From NCBI GenBank assembly GCA_016703425.1, contig JADJCA010000031.1, positions 124,001 through 188,000 of the forward strand: 64,000 bases of DNA, read 5' to 3'. Positions 29,802-40,059 of this stretch are shown here, one piece after another; position 1 is the stretch's first letter, and every line of letters starts with the position of its first letter. The DNA comes from Myxococcales bacterium (GTDB lineage Bacteria > Myxococcota_A > Polyangia > Polyangiales > Polyangiaceae). The notes below the pieces were generated by a model. That model was not told where the DNA came from. It did no database searches and saw only the letters and a program-made list of their open reading frames with translations. The position numbers and the translations under genes are program-made.

Positions 29802-30677
29802 CTACTTCAGCATCGATTGAAGCGTCTTGCCCATGTCGCTCGGCGTCGGCGCGATCTTCGCGCCGGCCGCTTGGAGCGCAGCGATCTTGTCGGCGGCGGC
29901 GCCCTTGCCGCCGGCGATGATGGCGCCTGCGTGGCCCATGCGCTTGCCCGGCGGTGCCGTCGTGCCCGCGATGAAACACGTCACCGGCTTGTTCATCTTC
30001 TCTTTGATGAACTTCGCGGCGCGCTCCTCGGCGGCGCCGCCGATCTCGCCGATCATGATGACGCCGTGGGTGTCGGGGTCGGCTTGGAAGAGCTCGAGCA
30101 CGTCCACGAAGTCCATGCCGCCGACGGGATCGCCGCCGATGCCGACGCAGCTCGATTGGCCGATGCCGAGCGCCGAGAGCTGGCCCACGGCCTCGTAGGT
30201 GAGCGTGCCGGAGCGCGAGACGACACCGATGTTTCCGGGTTTGTGAATGTGACCTGGCATGATGCCGATCTTGCAGGCGCCGGGCGTGATGACGCCGGGG
30301 CAGTTGGGGCCCACGAGGCGACGGCCCGGCAGGCCCTCGATGACGCGGCGCACCTTGATCATGTCCATCACCGGGATGCCCTCGGTGATGCAGATGACGA
30401 GGTTGCAGCCGGCGTCGAAGGCCTCGAGGATCGCGTCGGCGGCGCCCGGCGGCGGCACGAAGATGCAGCTCGTGTCAGCACCGGTCTCTTTGACGGCCTG
30501 CGCCACCGTGTTGAAGACGGGGACCTTGTTCTCGAACTTCTCGCCGCCGCGCGTCGGCGTGCAGCCGGCGACGACTTGCGTGCCGTATTCGAGCATTTGT
30601 TTCGCGTGGAACGAGCCTGCGCCGCCGGTGATTCCCTGAACGACGACCCGTGTTTCTTTTCCGACCAGGATGCTCAT
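29802..30677 (-). CDS. sucD: Succinyl-CoA synthetase alpha subunit
   Basis: 291 residues. With SucC it interconverts succinyl-CoA and succinate with ADP/GDP phosphorylation in the TCA cycle. CoA-binding Rossmann domain ([14 protein letters not shown]), GPNCPGVI loop and phosphorylated His249 in [14 protein letters not shown] at 30677, 12 bases after the sucC stop. Confidence 0.97.
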   Translation of the reverse strand: MSILVGKETRVVVQGITGGAGSFHAKQMLEYGTQVVAGCTPTRGGEKFENKVPVFNTVAQAVKETGADTSCIFVPPPGAADAILEAFDAGCNLVICITEGIPVMDMIKVRRVIEGLPGRRLVGPNCPGVITPGACKIGIMPGHIHKPGNIGVVSRSGTLTYEAVGQLSALGIGQSSCVGIGGDPVGGMDFVDVLELFQADPDTHGVIMIGEIGGAAEERAAKFIKEKMNKPVTCFIAGTTAPPGKRMGHAGAIIAGGKGAAADKIAALQAAGAKIAPTPSDMGKTLQSMLK

Positions 30678-30689
30678 GGTGGTGTTCCT

Positions 30690-31895
<1,206 letters not shown>

Positions 31896-32098
31896 GGGAG
31901 AAGGCTCCTCGCGCGCGGCGCGGCGTCGGTCTCTCGCGGCAACAAGCGCGCCGGGAGAGGCGAGGCGCGAAGCTAGCACCCCGGGCCGGCCCTCGTCACG
32001 GGGCGCGACGGCAAACGCGCCACCGCACTCGATCTGCAAATTGTGCTAAACGCGGGTCCGCTAAAAATACGCAGCGAGGCCGCTGCGCGGAGGACATC

Positions 32099-32644
32099 AT
32101 GCGATCGATTGCTTTGGCTCTCTCTCTTGTCTCTCTCCTGGCCGTGGCCTGCGGTGGCGGCCAGCCCGAGCCCAAGGCACCCGACGCACCGACGCCGCCG
32201 TCTGCCCCTTCCGCCCCCACGGCGCCCACAGCCGCTGCACCGGCCGGCACGACGGCCGAACCGGCGGCCCCCGCCGGCGGCCCCGCCAAGGCCTTCAAGG
32301 ACATGTCGCCGGCCGAGAAAAAGGCGCACATGAAGACCGTCGTCATGCCGAAGATGACGGCCGTGTTTCAAGCCTTCGACAAGAAGGAGTTCGCCGAGGT
32401 CAACTGCATGACGTGCCACGGCGCGTCGGCGAAGACCGGCAACTTCGCGATGCCCAACGCGTCGCTCCCCAAGCTGAGCCCCGCCGACATGTTCAAGAAG
32501 CACATGACGGCGAAGCCGGAGATGACGAAGTTCATGATGCAGAAGGTCGTCCCCGAAATGGCCGCCACGCTCGGCGCCAAGGCGTACGACCCGAAGACGC
32601 ACGAGGGCTTCGGCTGCGGCGGTTGCCACGTCATCGAGAAGTGA
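32099..32644 (+). CDS. Lipoprotein with two CXXCH haem-binding motifs
   Basis: 181 residues. Lipobox LAVAC (Cys18), a Pro/Ala/Thr linker to about residue 64, then a helical domain with CMTCH (103-107) and CGGCH near the C-terminus (173-177). Two CXXCH motifs suggest covalent attachment of two c-type haems, Met residues (MPKM, MTKFMMQ) being candidate axial ligands. Probably a periplasmic electron carrier. ATG at 32099 with GGAGG upstream; divergent from sucC. Confidence 0.75.
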   Translation: MRSIALALSLVSLLAVACGGGQPEPKAPDAPTPPSAPSAPTAPTAAAPAGTTAEPAAPAGGPAKAFKDMSPAEKKAHMKTVVMPKMTAVFQAFDKKEFAEVNCMTCHGASAKTGNFAMPNASLPKLSPADMFKKHMTAKPEMTKFMMQKVVPEMAATLGAKAYDPKTHEGFGCGGCHVIEK

Positions 32645-32686
32645 TGGGTCCGCGCCTCGGCTCGCGCGAGCTGATGGCGCCCGGGC

Positions 32687-33496
32687 CTAACGCCGGCGGG
32701 CCGTCACGAGCCACGTGACGGCGCCGTCGGTGGGCGCCTCGCACGGCGGCTCCGAGAGCCGGCCGAAGTGTGCCCGCGGGTGACCGATGTGAACGACGTC
32801 AACGTCGAACGTCTGGGCGTCGAAGAGCTCCGCGGGGTGTGCCGTCGCAAACCGCCACGCGGCACCGGCGCGCGCGAGCTCCTCGTTGTGCCGCGCCATC
32901 GAGCCCGCCCTGTCGAGCGCTGATGGCGAGGGCACATCAAAGGCAAAGACGCTGCCCGTCGCCATGAGCGCGCCGACGCGTTCGATGAAGCGAAGCGCGT
33001 CTTCTGGTGGCAGGTACATGACGAGTCCCTCGGCCAAGAGCAGCGCGGGCGCCGACGGCTCGAAGCCGGCGGCCACGAGCGGCGCCGCGAAGTCGCCCGT
33101 GATGTCGACGGCGACGGCAAGGCTCTTCGCCGCCGCGTCATCGCCGCCGAGCGTCGACCGCTTGTGCGCCAAGGTCTCGGCCGTATCGACGTCGAACCAA
33201 CGGACTGCTGGCACCGCGAGGCGCGCGGGGCGCATGTCGAAGCCGCACGCGAGCGACGCAGCCGTGCGCACGCCGGCGGCGAACGCGCCGAGGGCCACGT
33301 CGTCGAAGTACCGCGTGCGCACAGCGAGCGCGAGCGCCGGACGAGGGCTACCGGTGCGCTCGAGCATGGCGCGCCCGGCGTCGCCGGCGAAGCGGTCCGC
33401 CCAAGGATCGCTGAACAGCGCGTCTGCGCGGCGGCTCTCAACGGCCCGCGCGGCGGCCGTGAGGAGCGCCGTTTGCGCAATCCGCGAGAGGCTCAT
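32687..33496 (-). CDS. SAM-dependent methyltransferase of the leucine carboxyl methyltransferase-like family
   Basis: 269 residues. RTRYFDDV, LACGFDMRPARL (SAM-binding glycine loop), VRWFDVDTAET and LLLAEGLVMYLPPEDA are the pattern of the LCM/TIGR00027-type bacterial O-methyltransferases. Methylates an unknown small-molecule or polyketide acceptor. ATG 33496 (MSLSRIAQTAL) is preferred over an in-frame TTG at 33517. Confidence 0.8.
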   Translation of the reverse strand: MSLSRIAQTALLTAAARAVESRRADALFSDPWADRFAGDAGRAMLERTGSPRPALALAVRTRYFDDVALGAFAAGVRTAASLACGFDMRPARLAVPAVRWFDVDTAETLAHKRSTLGGDDAAAKSLAVAVDITGDFAAPLVAAGFEPSAPALLLAEGLVMYLPPEDALRFIERVGALMATGSVFAFDVPSPSALDRAGSMARHNEELARAGAAWRFATAHPAELFDAQTFDVDVVHIGHPRAHFGRLSEPPCEAPTDGAVTWLVTARRR

Positions 33497-33553
33497 CGAA
33501 CCAAGGAGTAGGCGCAATCACCCGTGCACGCCAGACGTGAGCGAATCGCGTCG

Positions 33554-34654
33554 TTACCTGCCCTCCGCGGCGGCGCGCACCGCCTCGGGCAAGAGCTCGT
33601 AGTTCTTGCTCACGCGAGCGCGCTCCTCTGGCGGCAGGCGGCCCTCCGTCAGGAGGCGTCGCCCGAGCGCCGCGGCCACGTCGTGGCACCCTTCGTAGAA
33701 CGCGGCGACCGCCAGCTCATCCAACGCGCGCCAGGCGTACACCGACTCGTCGAGAAAGAGACCGTCGTGTGGTCGCGGGATCTCCGACGCCGACTGCGCG
33801 AACACCCGCGCGAGCGCGTAGTCGCCGCCGAGGCGGCAGTAGCGCGCGAGCTCAGTGAGCGCCTCCGCTCGCGTCGGGCATGAGCGGAACGCCTTGAGGA
33901 AGGCCGCCCACACGAGATCACGCGCATGCCCCAGCTTCTCCCTGAGGAGCGCCGCCTGAAGGAGCGCGACGGTGATCTCCTCGTCCCATCCGCCCATGAG
34001 CGCCCGCCGTTCGTAGGCTGCGAGGGCCTCCACGGGCATGTCCGCGTCGCGCCAGCTCTGCGCGAGGTAGAACGCGTAGCGCGTGTTTGCCGGCTCGCGA
34101 GCCAGGGCTTCCGAGAGCACCTCGGCGTCTTTCGCGAAGCGCTCCGGATCACGCGACCGCGCGCCGCCGCCGCCGATGCGGTAGACGGGGCCTTTCAACA
34201 CGACTTGTTGATGGGGCGCGTCGCAGGCGACGGCCTCGTGCACGACGCCTTCGTAGCGCCACGGCAGCGACGCCTTGAGAAGATGCGCGCGAAAGTAGGT
34301 CGTGGCTCCATACGCGACACGAAGCATGTACGCGTCGGCAGTGAGGGCGGGCATCACGAACGAAGGAGGCACGTCGAGCGTGTCGTCGGCGTCGATGACG
34401 AGGAGGTATTCGCTGTGCTCGCGCGAGAGCTCGAGGGCCTCGGTGCGGTTCGCTGCGAAATCGCGCCACGGGCGCGAGACCACCTCGCCTGGCACGCCGT
34501 CCATTGCGTGCCGGATGACGTTCATTGTCTGGTCGCTTGAACCAGTATCAACAATGAGCCAGTACGAGAGGAACGGCTTGACGGAGCGAAGGCATCGCTC
34601 GACGACGTGCGCCTCGTTCTTCACGATCATCGACAAGCCGATCGACGTCCCCAT
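33554..34654 (-). CDS. Glycosyltransferase family 2 with C-terminal TPR-like region
   Basis: 366 residues. N-terminal GT-A domain: LSMIVKNEAHVVERCLRS, DTGSSDQT, and the metal-binding DADD at about 89-92 (LLVIDADDTLD). The second half is a run of helical repeats (about 180-350), as in TPR-glycosyltransferases. Uses a nucleotide sugar; acceptor unknown. ATG 34654 lies 8 bases downstream of a TATCGT hexamer on the minus strand (34668-34663), so a leaderless start is likely; TTG 34663 would fall inside it. Confidence 0.8.
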   Translation of the reverse strand: MGTSIGLSMIVKNEAHVVERCLRSVKPFLSYWLIVDTGSSDQTMNVIRHAMDGVPGEVVSRPWRDFAANRTEALELSREHSEYLLVIDADDTLDVPPSFVMPALTADAYMLRVAYGATTYFRAHLLKASLPWRYEGVVHEAVACDAPHQQVVLKGPVYRIGGGGARSRDPERFAKDAEVLSEALAREPANTRYAFYLAQSWRDADMPVEALAAYERRALMGGWDEEITVALLQAALLREKLGHARDLVWAAFLKAFRSCPTRAEALTELARYCRLGGDYALARVFAQSASEIPRPHDGLFLDESVYAWRALDELAVAAFYEGCHDVAAALGRRLLTEGRLPPEERARVSKNYELLPEAVRAAAEGR

Positions 34655-34713
34655 GGCGGTCAACGATACCGCGCCGCTCGCGAGGCGTCTCCGACCGCGC
34701 TACGTTGAGAGGC

Positions 34714-35235
34714 GTGCGGCGTCGCTCCCTCGTTCCGTCCCTAGTGTTCTTGCTCGTCGCCGTCGCCGCCTGCGGCGACGACCCGGCCGTCGACTTCGAG
34801 GCCGCTCCCGACGCGGCCGCTGCCGACGCCACCTCCTCGAGCCCCACGAGCGACGACGCGGGCGCCGCGGCCCTGCCGACCACCGACGCGGCGGCGACGA
34901 CCAAGCCCACCGACGCGGCCGCGGATGCTGCGCCGGTGCCCACATTCTCGGGGGAAGCGACCTACTACGCCGCCGACGGCACCGGCGCATGCGGCTTTTC
35001 CGCGAGCGCGAACCTCATGGTCGCCGCCATGAACAAGGCGCAATACCAGAAGAGCGTTTGCGGCAAATGCGTCCGCGTGAAGGGCCCCAAGGGCGAGGTC
35101 ACGGTCCGCATCGTCGACCTATGCCCCGGCTGCAAGCAGGGCGACTTGGATCTCAGCGAAGAGGCCTTCACGCAAATCGCCTCGCTGAGCGCTGGCCGCG
35201 TGAAGATCAGCTGGTCCTTCGTCACGTGCCCGTAG
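34714..35235 (+). CDS. Expansin/RlpA-like double-psi beta-barrel lipoprotein
   Basis: 173 residues. Lipobox VAAC, then a long Ala/Asp/Thr linker to about residue 78. The C-terminal about 90 residues have the barelike pattern of expansin and RlpA double-psi barrels: FSGEATYYAADGTGACGF, VAAMNKAQY, CVRVKGPKG and VRIVDLCPGCKQGDLDLS. These bind or modify cell-wall polysaccharides. GTG 34714 has a GAGAGG Shine-Dalgarno; TTG 34705 is the outer alternative. Confidence 0.75.
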   Translation: MRRRSLVPSLVFLLVAVAACGDDPAVDFEAAPDAAAADATSSSPTSDDAGAAALPTTDAAATTKPTDAAADAAPVPTFSGEATYYAADGTGACGFSASANLMVAAMNKAQYQKSVCGKCVRVKGPKGEVTVRIVDLCPGCKQGDLDLSEEAFTQIASLSAGRVKISWSFVTCP

Positions 35236-35322
35236 TCGGCAGGCGCGCCGCTTAATCGCGCAAACGTTGCACGACGGCCGCCGCTTCCGGCGCCGCGAAA
35301 CGATGCTAGAAGCGTCGTCGAC

Positions 35323-36443
35323 ATGACCGACTTGGCCATTCCCTCTGTCGACCTCGACGACCTCGCCTCCACCGACTTGGCGCGACGCAAGCGCGCAGCC
35401 GAGGCGCTCCGCACGGCCTTCGCTCAATACGGTCTTGTGTACGTCTTCGGTCACGGCATCGACGGGGCCAAGCTGCGCGAGCTCTACGACGCCTTCCGCG
35501 CCTTCGTGGCTCGGCCGGAGGCGGACAAGCGCCCTTACGCGCGCGCCGATCTCTGGTTCCAGCGCGGCTGGACCCCGCCCAACACGGAGACCGCCGTCGC
35601 CGGCGGCGGGCAACCGGATTTCAAGGAGTGCTACTTCGCGACGCCCTTTGATCCCGACCCGATGCTCAAGGCCGACTATCCGGAAATCTACCCGGACAAC
35701 GTGTGGCCTGAGCCGGAGCCAGCGGGCTTTCGCGAAGGCACGCTTTGGTTGGGCAAGCGCCTCCACGACATCGGGCTAACGCTCCTTCGCGGCGCTGCAG
35801 TGGCGCTCTCCTTGCCGGAGGGCACCTTCGTCGACGTCTGCGATCGCGCCGCTCACGTGACGCGCCTCTTGCACTACCTCCCGCTCAGCGACGCGCAGGT
35901 CGGCAAGGGCATCCTGTGGGGCGAAGAGCACACCGACTTCAACCTGCTCACGCTCTTGCCGGGCGGGCAGTTCTACGATCCTCAAGGCTTGGCAGCGCGC
36001 AAGCCCGACGACGCGAGCGGCCTGTTCTTGCGTACGCGCGCAACCAAGGAGCATCCCACCGGCATCAAGGTTCCGGGGCGGCCGCCGGAGGGCGCCATCG
36101 TGGCGCAGGTCGGCCAAGAGCTCGAGATCTTGACCGGCGGCGCGTTCCTCGCGACGCCCCACGTCATCACGGCACCCAACGCACCTCGGTGGACGCGCGC
36201 CTATCGGCGGCCCACTTCATTCACGTGCAAGGCAACGCGACGCTCTATCCGCTCGAACCGTTCCGCACGCCCGAGGCGGTCCGCGCTTATCGGCCGCCGG
36301 TGCTCGCCGGGACCTACAGCTTGAAGACGCTCGTCGACATCGGCCTCGCTCCAAAGTCCGCACTCGACAAGCTCGGCTACCGCCACTACGACCGCCTCGA
36401 TGAAATGCGCGAAGTCGAGCGGGGCACGTCCAAGCCGCGCTGA
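35323..36443 (+). CDS. 2-oxoglutarate/Fe(II)-dependent oxygenase (isopenicillin N synthase-like), frameshifted near the C-terminus
   Basis: DIOX_N-type N-terminus (IPSVDLDDLAS, VYVFGHGID), then the jelly-roll core with Fe ligands His and Asp in GEEHTDFNLLTLL and a likely third ligand in ATPHVITAPN. The first frame drifts to a stop at 36324, while the conserved RxS motif (RLSAAHFIHVQGN) and the remainder to 36443 lie one frame over. One base missing at about 36184-36187 joins them. Hydroxylates or cyclises an unknown substrate. ATG at 35323. Confidence 0.75.
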
Positions 36444-36452
36444 GCGGCGGCC

Positions 36453-37469
36453 GTGAGCCTCGCGGTCCGACGGGGCGCGCGCTTCACGTGCCACGGCGAC
36501 GGCGTCTGCTGCTCTGACGTTCACGCGCTCGGACCGCTGTCGTTCAAAGAGCGCGCCCGCGTCGCTGGCGTCGCCAAAGAGAGCGTCACCACGCACCCGC
36601 GATTGGGCCTGCCGGTGCTCGCGACCCGGGATGCGTACTGCACGTATTTCGAGGGCGACCGCGGGTGCGCCCTTCACCGCGAGCGCGGCGCCGCGTTCAA
36701 GCCGCTCGCGTGCCGGCGGTTCCCCTTCTCCGTCGTCGCCACGCCAAAGGGGCGCAGGCTCGCGACGGCACACCGGTGCCCCTGCCGCAGCGTCGGCGAA
36801 CGAGCCCTGCTCGAGGGCGCGCCGCTCCTTCGCGACCTCCGGGGCGCCAAGGCCGATCTTCACGTCGCGGGCCGCGTCGCCCTCACGAAGCGGAGGCGCG
36901 TGGGCTTTGACCGTTACGCGATGCTTGAGGCGCCGCTGCTCGATCGCTTGCTCGGCGGCTCGCTCGCCGCGTCTTCGGCGATGGATGCGCCGCTGCCGGA
37001 GCCGGCCTTTGCAGTCCTCTCCGACGTCGCCTTGGCGCATCGCTCGATGGTCGACGGAACCTCAAGTGGTGCGGCGATGGCGTGGTTTGGTGACGCGCTA
37101 CTCGCCGAAGCGACGGGCACGCGCGTGGCGGCTCGCCAGAGCCCGTTCGCCAGAGGCTTCGATCGCGCCGAGCGCCGGTCGCCCAGCGGCAACGCCGGCG
37201 ACGCCTTCGGCGACTTTGCGGCCGACGTCGTCTTCGGCCTCTCGTGGACCGAAGAAAGCTCGCTCGGCGAACTGCTCGTCCGGCTGGAGATCGCCCTCAG
37301 GTGCGCGAGGCGCCTCGCGGCACGGTCTCCGCGCCGCGAAGACGTCGCGCTGGCGGAGGCCGTCGCCGTGGTGGAGGTGGCGATGAGCGGCCCCTTCGGG
37401 CACATCGCCTTCAAGGCCGAAGACGAAGCGGCGGCCCTCGTTCGCCACAACGTGGTGCCGCGCCGGTAG
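36453..37469 (+). CDS. YkgJ-family cysteine-cluster protein
   Basis: 338 residues. N-terminal FTCHGDGVCC (about 11-20) and downstream Cys in CTYFEGDRGCALH and LACRRFPF form the C-x(3)-G-x-CC plus CxxxxxxxC cluster of the YkgJ family, thought to bind zinc or Fe-S. The remaining about 220 residues are helical and unassigned. GTG at 36453, 9 bases after the oxygenase stop, suggests a transcript shared with it. Confidence 0.75.
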   Translation: MSLAVRRGARFTCHGDGVCCSDVHALGPLSFKERARVAGVAKESVTTHPRLGLPVLATRDAYCTYFEGDRGCALHRERGAAFKPLACRRFPFSVVATPKGRRLATAHRCPCRSVGERALLEGAPLLRDLRGAKADLHVAGRVALTKRRRVGFDRYAMLEAPLLDRLLGGSLAASSAMDAPLPEPAFAVLSDVALAHRSMVDGTSSGAAMAWFGDALLAEATGTRVAARQSPFARGFDRAERRSPSGNAGDAFGDFAADVVFGLSWTEESSLGELLVRLEIALRCARRLAARSPRREDVALAEAVAVVEVAMSGPFGHIAFKAEDEAAALVRHNVVPRR

Positions 37470-37529
37470 CGATCGGTCGCCTAACGCGCATCGACCGGCG
37501 CGCGTTCGTTTCTTAAGGACGGCCCCCAC

Positions 37530-38795
37530 GTGCCGTTCTCATCCACAGTGGAAGTCTCGAGCGTGCCGCCCCAGTCGTCCGACGTGGTGATCACCGACCC
37601 GCAGCCGGTCCTCGTCGCGGACCGCTATGAGCTGATGCGTGAAGCGGGGCGCGGCGGCATGTGTGTCGTCCATGAGGCGCGCCATCGTTACACGGGGCGG
37701 CTCGTCGCGGTAAAACGACTCTTGCCCGCCTTCGCACGCAAAGCGGAGATGCGCGCGCGCCTCATCCAAGAGGCCGTCGCGCTGGGGCTCGTTCGGCACC
37801 CGGGCGTCGTCGACATTTTGGACGCCGGCGAGAGCGGCGGTGGACCCTACATCGTGATGGAGATGCTCGCGGGCCGCACCGTAGAAGGACTCTTGGCGGC
37901 CCGCGGCGCGCTGCCGCTCGCCGACGCGCTCGCCATCGGAAAGCGCGCAGCGTCGGCTGTCGCGGCGGTGCACGACGCAGGCATCATTCACCGCGACATC
38001 AAGCCCGGCAACTTGGTGGTCCTTCAGTGCCCCGAGACGCACAAGAAGCGCCTCAAGCTCATCGACTTTGGCATCGCACGCCTTCCCGAGTCAGCGGTCG
38101 TCGGCGAGCGCCTCTCGCGTGCCTCTACGGTGCTCGGCACGCCGGAGTACTTGCCGCTCGAGCTCCTGACCGCGTCGGGGCTCGTCACGCCGGCAGCCGA
38201 TGTCTATGCGCTCGGTGTGACGCTCTACGAGTGCCTGACGGGCGTCGTGCCCTTCGCCGGCTCTTACGGCGAGGTCCTCCGCCAGGCGGCGATGACGGAA
38301 GCGCGGCCGGTGCGCGACCTGCGTCCCGAAGTGCCGCGCGGCGTCGAGGACGTGGTCATGAGGGCGCTCGCGCGAGACCCGGGCGCGCGCTTCGAGGACG
38401 CCGGCGAGTTCCGCGACGCGCTCCAAGAGGCCTCCGAACAGGTCACCTCGACGCCGCCGCCGCTTCCCAGTCGCGACGGCTCGCCGCGGCGCCACGCCCG
38501 CGTCCCCTACATGACGCCGGTGCGCGTGCGCTTCGAGCAGGGGTTGCTCGAGGGCCGCAGCGAGGATCTCTCCGAGTCAGGGCTGCTGGTGCTGATGCCC
38601 ATTCCGCTGCCCGAGGGCACGGAGGTCCATGTTCGCTTCGCCCTGCCGATCACCGGGGAGATCGCCGTTTGCCGCGGCGTGGTCCGATGGGTGAAGCCGC
38701 GCGAGGCGCGCACGTCGGCCGTCGGCCTGGAGCTCCTCGACATCCCGGCGCGCATGAAGGCGATCATCGCCGACTACGTGCGCGCCGGCGAGTGA
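37530..38795 (+). CDS. Ser/Thr protein kinase fused to a c-di-GMP-binding PilZ domain
   Basis: 421 residues. Kinase domain about 33-300: glycine loop AGRGGMCVV, Lys62 in VAVKRLL, HRDIKPGN (154-161) and DFG (179-181). No membrane helix, so cytoplasmic. The C-terminal about 100 residues are PilZ, with the RxxxR (RRHAR, 320-324) and DxSxxG (DLSESG, 346-351) motifs that bind c-di-GMP. This implies direct control of phosphorylation by c-di-GMP. GTG at 37530 preceded by AAGGAC. Confidence 0.9.
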   Translation: MPFSSTVEVSSVPPQSSDVVITDPQPVLVADRYELMREAGRGGMCVVHEARHRYTGRLVAVKRLLPAFARKAEMRARLIQEAVALGLVRHPGVVDILDAGESGGGPYIVMEMLAGRTVEGLLAARGALPLADALAIGKRAASAVAAVHDAGIIHRDIKPGNLVVLQCPETHKKRLKLIDFGIARLPESAVVGERLSRASTVLGTPEYLPLELLTASGLVTPAADVYALGVTLYECLTGVVPFAGSYGEVLRQAAMTEARPVRDLRPEVPRGVEDVVMRALARDPGARFEDAGEFRDALQEASEQVTSTPPPLPSRDGSPRRHARVPYMTPVRVRFEQGLLEGRSEDLSESGLLVLMPIPLPEGTEVHVRFALPITGEIAVCRGVVRWVKPREARTSAVGLELLDIPARMKAIIADYVRAGE

Positions 38796-38803
38796 CACGC
38801 CGC

Positions 38804-39895
38804 TCAGTTCTTGAGCGGCGCCATGTTGAAGATGGTCGAGTGGCCGCTGCGGATGAGGGCCGCGTAGACGCCGACGCGCTCGCGCGTCGACTGGCGCGTG
38901 GCGGTCACCGAGAGCGACGCGAGCCCCGTAGGTCCGGCATCGAGGTTGAGGTAGCCGGTGTCGCCTTCCGTGGACGTCTCGCCCTGATTGGTGTTCGGCA
39001 GCCCCTGGGCGTCCGTGTAGAAGACCTGGCTCGTAGGGCCGATACCGCCCGCCAAGGTGATGGCGACGCCGGCCGCCGCCCTGTCGGCGCAATCACGCGC
39101 CGACACGGCGAGGTGCCCTGCGTTGGGGTCAAAAGCGAGCCCGATGGCGGCCGTCAAACTTCGAAGCGTGTTCTCGCTGAAAGAGACCGTGGAGTTGCTC
39201 GGAGGGATACTGCTCGCCGGGTCATCGCTCGTCGACGGAGGCGGCACAAGCATCTCGATGCCCGGCATCAGGTCGGGTGGGAGGCCCACGATGGCCTCAC
39301 CCGAGGTGCCGAGGCGCACCGCGCACCGCTCTTGCGACTTGCCCTCCGCCGCCTCCTTGGCGGCGAGCTCCTGAAAGCACTGCCGCACCTTCGGTGACCA
39401 GGCCGTCGCTCCGTCCTGGAGCTGGGGCCGCGGCGGTGTCAAGAGCAGGTAGCCCTCGAAGCCGACGTAGACCGCCGTGAGGTTGAAGTAGCCGTCGCAA
39501 TCGGATCGCGCAGTCTCAACGGGGCTCAGACACGCGACGTCGCGTTGCGAGCAGAGCTTGACGCCCATGTCCGGGACCGGGCGCTTGTGCTCGCAGTCGT
39601 CCTGGCTGTAGACGACGTAGCGATTGCGCCTAATGAGCAGCTTCGAGCGGTCCTCCAGCGGCTTTCCGGGCGGGTTCGCGAGGCACGCCCACGGCTCACC
39701 GCCGTCGGTCGCCGCATCGCCGAGACCCGCGTCGGCCGGGACGCGGCAGACGCTCTCCACGCAGACGAGGTTCGCGCCGCCCTTCGCTACGCAGTCGGCG
39801 TTGGACGCGCACTGCTTCTTGTCGGTGACGAGGATCACCTGACACCCGACGAGGAAGAGCGCCGACAACACGGCTGCGCTTCGAGGCCGACTCAT
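38804..39895 (-). CDS. Lipoprotein of unknown function
   Basis: 363 residues. Lipobox LFLVGC, then CASNADCVAKGG with CVESVCR, a small Cys-rich module, followed by a beta-rich region (FNLTAVYVGFEGYLLLTPP) and a second possible Ig-like or carboxypeptidase-regulatory-type fold near the end. Probably an outer-membrane lipoprotein. It converges on the PilZ-kinase gene with an 8-base gap. ATG at 39895 gives a clean signal peptide; the open frame extends to 39988. Confidence 0.65.
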   Translation of the reverse strand: MSRPRSAAVLSALFLVGCQVILVTDKKQCASNADCVAKGGANLVCVESVCRVPADAGLGDAATDGGEPWACLANPPGKPLEDRSKLLIRRNRYVVYSQDDCEHKRPVPDMGVKLCSQRDVACLSPVETARSDCDGYFNLTAVYVGFEGYLLLTPPRPQLQDGATAWSPKVRQCFQELAAKEAAEGKSQERCAVRLGTSGEAIVGLPPDLMPGIEMLVPPPSTSDDPASSIPPSNSTVSFSENTLRSLTAAIGLAFDPNAGHLAVSARDCADRAAAGVAITLAGGIGPTSQVFYTDAQGLPNTNQGETSTEGDTGYLNLDAGPTGLASLSVTATRQSTRERVGVYAALIRSGHSTIFNMAPLKN

Positions 39896-40059
39896 GACCG
39901 CAAAGTGTAGGGCGATCACGGGGCGAGGTGGAGCTTTTCGGGGGCCCGTCGACACCGAGGGGGCTCTCTCGGACCGATCGGGTATCATCGGCCCACGATG
40001 GCTGTGGGACTTGGGGCCGCCGGAAATATCCGCCGCCGCGAGGCATTGGGGACCCGCTG

